This document shows, piece after piece, positions 61,191 to 64,000 of a stretch of DNA of 64,000 nt. Position numbers and translations under genes: made by a program. Positions within the stretch are counted from its first letter, which is position 1. Every line of letters begins with the position of its first letter. The stretch is from Bacillota bacterium (GTDB taxonomy: Bacteria > Bacillota > Clostridia > Christensenellales > Aristaeellaceae). The stretch covers positions 1 through 64,000 of the forward strand of contig JAEWSC010000051.1 of NCBI GenBank assembly GCA_023398575.1. Reading direction: 5' to 3'. The notes beneath the pieces are model-generated. The model saw only the letters and a program-made list of their open reading frames with translations, did not search any database and was not told where the DNA came from.

Positions 61191-63065
61191 TCATCCCGCG
61201 TTTCCCTCGCTCCTGCCCTTCCGTCCCAGCCAGACCATCAGCACGGCAATATCGGCCGGGGAGACACCGGGAATTCGGGCGGCCTGCCCCAAGGAGCGCG
61301 GACGCTGGCGGTCAAGCTTTTGACGGGCTTCGATACGCAGGGCATCCATGGAAAGATATGGCGCATCGGGTGGAAGCAATGCGTTTTCCATGCCCCTGGC
61401 CTTTGCAAGCTGAGATTCCTGCTTGCGCAGGTAACCGTCATATTTGACGGAAATTTCGGCCTGCTCTGCGGCATCTGAAGATGCACCCATCAGTTCAGGA
61501 GCAAGGGATTGTATATGGGCAAAGCTCACAGCAGGCCTTCTCAAGAGTTCCTCACCGGTCAGTGTCCCAACATAAGGCGGTTCGCCCAAAGCATCCAACA
61601 GCTCTGCCCGCTCCTTTGTCGGGGGCAGCGAAAGGCCTGCCAGTTTTACACGCAGTTCTTTGGTTTCCTTGGCCTTTGCTTCCATGCGGCGCAGCCGATC
61701 TTCCCCCGCCAGCCCAGCCTTATAGCCCAATTCTGTCAAGCGAAGGTCCGCATTATCCTGCCGCAGGTACAGACGGTGCTCCGCACGGCTGGTCATCATG
61801 CGGTAGGGTTCGTCAGTGCCTTTGGTGGTCAGATCATCCGCCAGCACGCCGATGTACGCCATGTCGCGGGTGATAATCAGCGGCTCTTTTCCCTGCAGCT
61901 TCAACGCGGCATTCATGCCAGCCAACAAGCCTTGTGCGGCGGCCTCCTCATAACCGGAGGTTCCGTTGACCTGCCCCGCAAAATACAAACCGGGAATAGA
62001 CAACGCTTCCAGCGTGGGCTTTAAAGCTCTGGAATCGATGCAGTCGTATTCAATGGCATAAGCCAGCCTGGTCAAAATTGCGTTTTCCAATCCGGGCACA
62101 CTGCGGTACATCAACCACTGCACATCCTCCGGCAAGCTGGAGGACATACCCTGTATGTACCATTCAGCGCTATTCATGCCTTCCGGCTCCAGAAAGACCT
62201 GATGTCTGTCCTTATCTGCAAAACGGTTAATTTTATCCTCAATACTGGGGCAGTACCTGGCACCTGTCCCTTTGATATCTCCCCGGTACATAGGCGCCCG
62301 GTGCAGGTTTTGACGGATGATTTGATGAGTCTTCTCATTGGTCCAGGTCAGATAGCATAGCATACGGTTGGCAAGCGCATGATCCGTCAAAAAAGAAAAG
62401 GGTGTCACCGGCTCGTCACCGGGCTGGGGCTCCATTTTGCTAAAATCAACAGAGCGCACATCTACCCTGGCCGGTGTGCCGGTCTTGAACCGGCGCAGCT
62501 CAAAGCCAAGGCCGGTTAGCGCGTCTGATAAATGATTGGCTGCCAGCAGGCCCTGGGGGCCGCTGTTCCAGTTTGTTTCACCAATAATGATCCGACTCTT
62601 CAAATACACGCCGCTGGCGATAATTACCGCCGGGCAATCCACCGTTTCTCCGGTGGTGGTCATGATACCGCAAATCTCGCCGTTTTGTGTGAGTATGCGG
62701 CTGATCTCCCCTTGGCGAATGGTTAAATTAGGCTGTGCAAACAACGCTGAGCGCATGCGGTTTTGATATGCCTGCTTGTCCGCCTGGGCACGAAGGCTGT
62801 ATACCGCCGGGCCTTTGCCCCGATTGAGCATACGGCTTTGTAAAAATGTATCGTCGATGGCGCGGCCCATTTCGCCGCCCAAGGCATCCAACTCCCGAAC
62901 CAGATGGCCCTTGGAGGTGCCCCCAATAACGGGATTGCAGGCCATCAGCGCGATAGCATCAATATTCAATGTATATAAAAGAGTGGGAATGCCCATACGT
63001 GCAGCGGCTAGTGCAGCCTCGCAGCCCGCATGGCCGGCTCCCGCCACTACCAGATGGTATGCCAT
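61191..63065 (-). CDS. mnmG: tRNA uridine 5-carboxymethylaminomethyl modification enzyme MnmG (GidA)
   Basis: 624 residues. FAD/NADH partner of MnmE in U34 modification. Opens MAYHLVVAGAGHAGCEAALAAARMG (GxGxxG FAD site), with GTSKGHLVRELDALGGEMG and FKTGTPARVD blocks, and C-terminal RSLGQAARIPGVSPADIAVL. ATG 63065 has AAAGGGG 8-9 bases upstream. It is divergent from remB-gyrB, separated by 209 bases. Confidence 0.97.
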   Translation of the reverse strand: MAYHLVVAGAGHAGCEAALAAARMGIPTLLYTLNIDAIALMACNPVIGGTSKGHLVRELDALGGEMGRAIDDTFLQSRMLNRGKGPAVYSLRAQADKQAYQNRMRSALFAQPNLTIRQGEISRILTQNGEICGIMTTTGETVDCPAVIIASGVYLKSRIIIGETNWNSGPQGLLAANHLSDALTGLGFELRRFKTGTPARVDVRSVDFSKMEPQPGDEPVTPFSFLTDHALANRMLCYLTWTNEKTHQIIRQNLHRAPMYRGDIKGTGARYCPSIEDKINRFADKDRHQVFLEPEGMNSAEWYIQGMSSSLPEDVQWLMYRSVPGLENAILTRLAYAIEYDCIDSRALKPTLEALSIPGLYFAGQVNGTSGYEEAAAQGLLAGMNAALKLQGKEPLIITRDMAYIGVLADDLTTKGTDEPYRMMTSRAEHRLYLRQDNADLRLTELGYKAGLAGEDRLRRMEAKAKETKELRVKLAGLSLPPTKERAELLDALGEPPYVGTLTGEELLRRPAVSFAHIQSLAPELMGASSDAAEQAEISVKYDGYLRKQESQLAKARGMENALLPPDAPYLSMDALRIEARQKLDRQRPRSLGQAARIPGVSPADIAVLMVWLGRKGRSEGNAG

Positions 63066-63228
63066 GAAAAGTCCCCTTTCTTGTCTAAAGCGCACTCATT
63101 ATATCATGTGTAACTATCTGTGCAAAGGAGAAAAATCCGCCTTATAAAAATAACACAAACTGGAAAGTAGAATCAAAAGTAAAAGTACATTAATATAAGA
63201 AGAAACCCTTTTCTTTTTGCTGCCAAAA

Positions 63229-63237
63229 TGGTATAAT
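63229..63237 (+). promoter_or_regulatory. Extended -10 promoter of remB-gyrB
   Basis: TGGTATAAT at 63229-63237 is a consensus extended -10; the -35 region is weak. It is about 38 bases before the remB start. Confidence 0.55.
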
Positions 63238-63274
63238 AAATCGTTGGAATTTTATCTTGGACGGTGGAAAAACC

Positions 63275-63526
63275 ATGATACTGCACCTTGGCATGGACCG
63301 CAATGTCCCCTTTTCACAGATCATTCTCCTGGTAGATTTGAGCCGCGAAAAGACGAAGGATACCCAAACTGTGATCCAAGCCCATAAGGCGGCAGGCCGG
63401 CTGCAATCCCTTGGGGAACCAGTCAAGTCCATGGTATTGGTTCAGATGAACAAGGAGCAATGGTGCTACCTTTCTCCCATATCGGTACGTACCTTATTCC
63501 GCCGAGTCCACGCAAATCTAGGATAA
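63275..63526 (+). CDS. remB: RemB (YaaB)-like DUF370 protein
   Basis: 83 residues. The layout MILHLGMDRNVPFSQIILLVDL and SMVLVQMNKEQWCYLSPISVRTLFRR matches YaaB/RemB, an extracellular matrix regulator of the RemA (DUF370) group. In Bacillus yaaB lies directly upstream of gyrB, as here, which supports orthology. ATG 63275 has GGTGGA upstream. A regulatory role here is inferred from the family. Confidence 0.85.
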   Translation: MILHLGMDRNVPFSQIILLVDLSREKTKDTQTVIQAHKAAGRLQSLGEPVKSMVLVQMNKEQWCYLSPISVRTLFRRVHANLG

Positions 63527-63541
63527 GCGCAGGTGATCTTT

Positions 63542-64000
63542 ATGTCCGAGTATCCTATTGAAAAGAACCCCCTTAGCCCAGCCACTTCAAGCGTTCAGGG
63601 TGCGGGTCAGCAAAACCATTATGACGAAACGCAGATTCAAGTATTGGAAGGGCTGGAGGCTGTCCGCAAACGCCCCGGCATGTACATTGGCTCCACCGAT
63701 GTCAGGGGCCTGCATCATTTGGTGTATGAAATTGTTGATAATTCCATTGACGAAGCCCTGGCAGGCTATTGCACCGATATCCATGTGACCCTACACAAGG
63801 ATATGAGCGTCAGCGTCAAAGACAACGGCCGCGGCTTTCCAGTGGGCATTCATCCCAAAATGGGTAGACCGGCAGTAGAAGTTTGCTTGACCGTGCTCCA
63901 TGCCGGCGGCAAGTTCGGCGGCGATGGCTATAAAGTATCCGGCGGCCTGCACGGCGTCGGCGCTTCCGTGGTGAACGCCCTGAGCAGTAGATTGATGGTG
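63542..64000 (+). CDS. gyrB: DNA gyrase subunit B, 5' part (cut by window end)
   Basis: The first 153 codons of GyrB. A 30-residue variable N-terminus is followed by QVLEGLEAVRKRPGMYIGST, HHLVYEIVDNSIDEALAGYC (ATP-site Glu/Asn), DNGRGFPVGIHP, and VLHAGGKFGGDGYKVSGGLHGVGA, all GHKL ATPase motifs. It has no in-frame stop to the window edge. ATG 63542 lies 15 bases after the remB stop, so the pair is co-transcribed. gyrA, if adjacent, is beyond the window. Confidence 0.97.
   Translation, partial: MSEYPIEKNPLSPATSSVQGAGQQNHYDETQIQVLEGLEAVRKRPGMYIGSTDVRGLHHLVYEIVDNSIDEALAGYCTDIHVTLHKDMSVSVKDNGRGFPVGIHPKMGRPAVEVCLTVLHAGGKFGGDGYKVSGGLHGVGASVVNALSSRLMV

Noticed and set aside
63066..63274. Replication origin between mnmG and remB
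   Set aside because: No cluster of TTATCCACA-like DnaA boxes or AT-rich 13-mers seen; only one promoter and short A/T runs.
1..64000. CRISPR arrays, rRNA or tRNA genes, complete prophage or IS
   Set aside because: No regularly spaced direct repeats, no tRNA clover or rRNA blocks, and only one truncated transposase; the holin-named gene at 45301 is a chromosomal YvlD-like protein.

Overview
The window looks like chromosomal DNA of a Gram-positive anaerobe of the class Clostridia (Bacillota). The evidence is the gene order plsX-acpP-rnc-smc-ftsY, a remB-gyrB pair, a YlbJ-type sporulation membrane protein, AddB in place of RecBCD, a T-box leader, an ArgR-type operator and strong AGGAGG ribosome sites. 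No rRNA, tRNA, CRISPR array or complete mobile element was found. I cannot name the genus.

Layout. (1) Positions 1-7350 are an AT-rich accessory stretch. It opens with two gene remnants (an IS256-type transposase fused at one junction to a peptidase E fragment), then carries ten small enzymes, all on +: a degenerate protein kinase, three GNAT acetyltransferases, two related histidine phosphatases, dCTP deaminase, a MazG-like protein, a Cys-rich DUF3795 protein and a CotS/APH-type phosphotransferase. (2) 7400-17000 is a core region: radical SAM protein, mnmE with a metallophosphoesterase (-), then addB, a small P-loop protein, thrC and a secreted protein (+). (3) 17036-30469 is all on -: two tandem DUF975 membrane proteins, ftsY, smc, rnc, acpP, plsX, a lipase, an unknown small protein, a DUF1576 membrane protein and two GNATs. 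(4) 30600-36650 holds a DHFR-family reductase, an acyl-CoA synthetase/XRE-cupin pair behind a T-box, and an ECF sigma/anti-sigma-DUF4349/SIMPL operon. (5) 36660-41374 (-) holds argH, argG with an ArgR-type operator, a cysteine hydrolase and a MerR regulator. (6) 41530-47884 (+) holds ruvC-ruvA-ruvB, queA, a holin-like membrane protein, a phosphotransferase and a split ThrE-type exporter. (7) 48029-58984 holds a four-repeat peptidoglycan-binding protein (-), a secreted protein, ylbJ-like, secA, prfB with a programmed frameshift, a TIGR01906 membrane protein, tsaD, and an XRE/membrane pair. (8) 58998-64000 holds two transporters and mnmG (-), then remB and the start of gyrB (+), cut by the window edge.

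The most interesting points are these. A T-box whose specifier aligns as AUC (Ile) precedes an XRE-cupin regulator and an AMP-forming acyl-CoA synthetase, which suggests isoleucine-controlled activation of a branched acid. The prfB recoding site uses UAA instead of the usual UGA. The 5' end of queA is present in three tandem, hairpin-interrupted copies. Several dispersed intergenic repeat families are present. AddB has lost its N-terminal P-loop and has no addA beside it.
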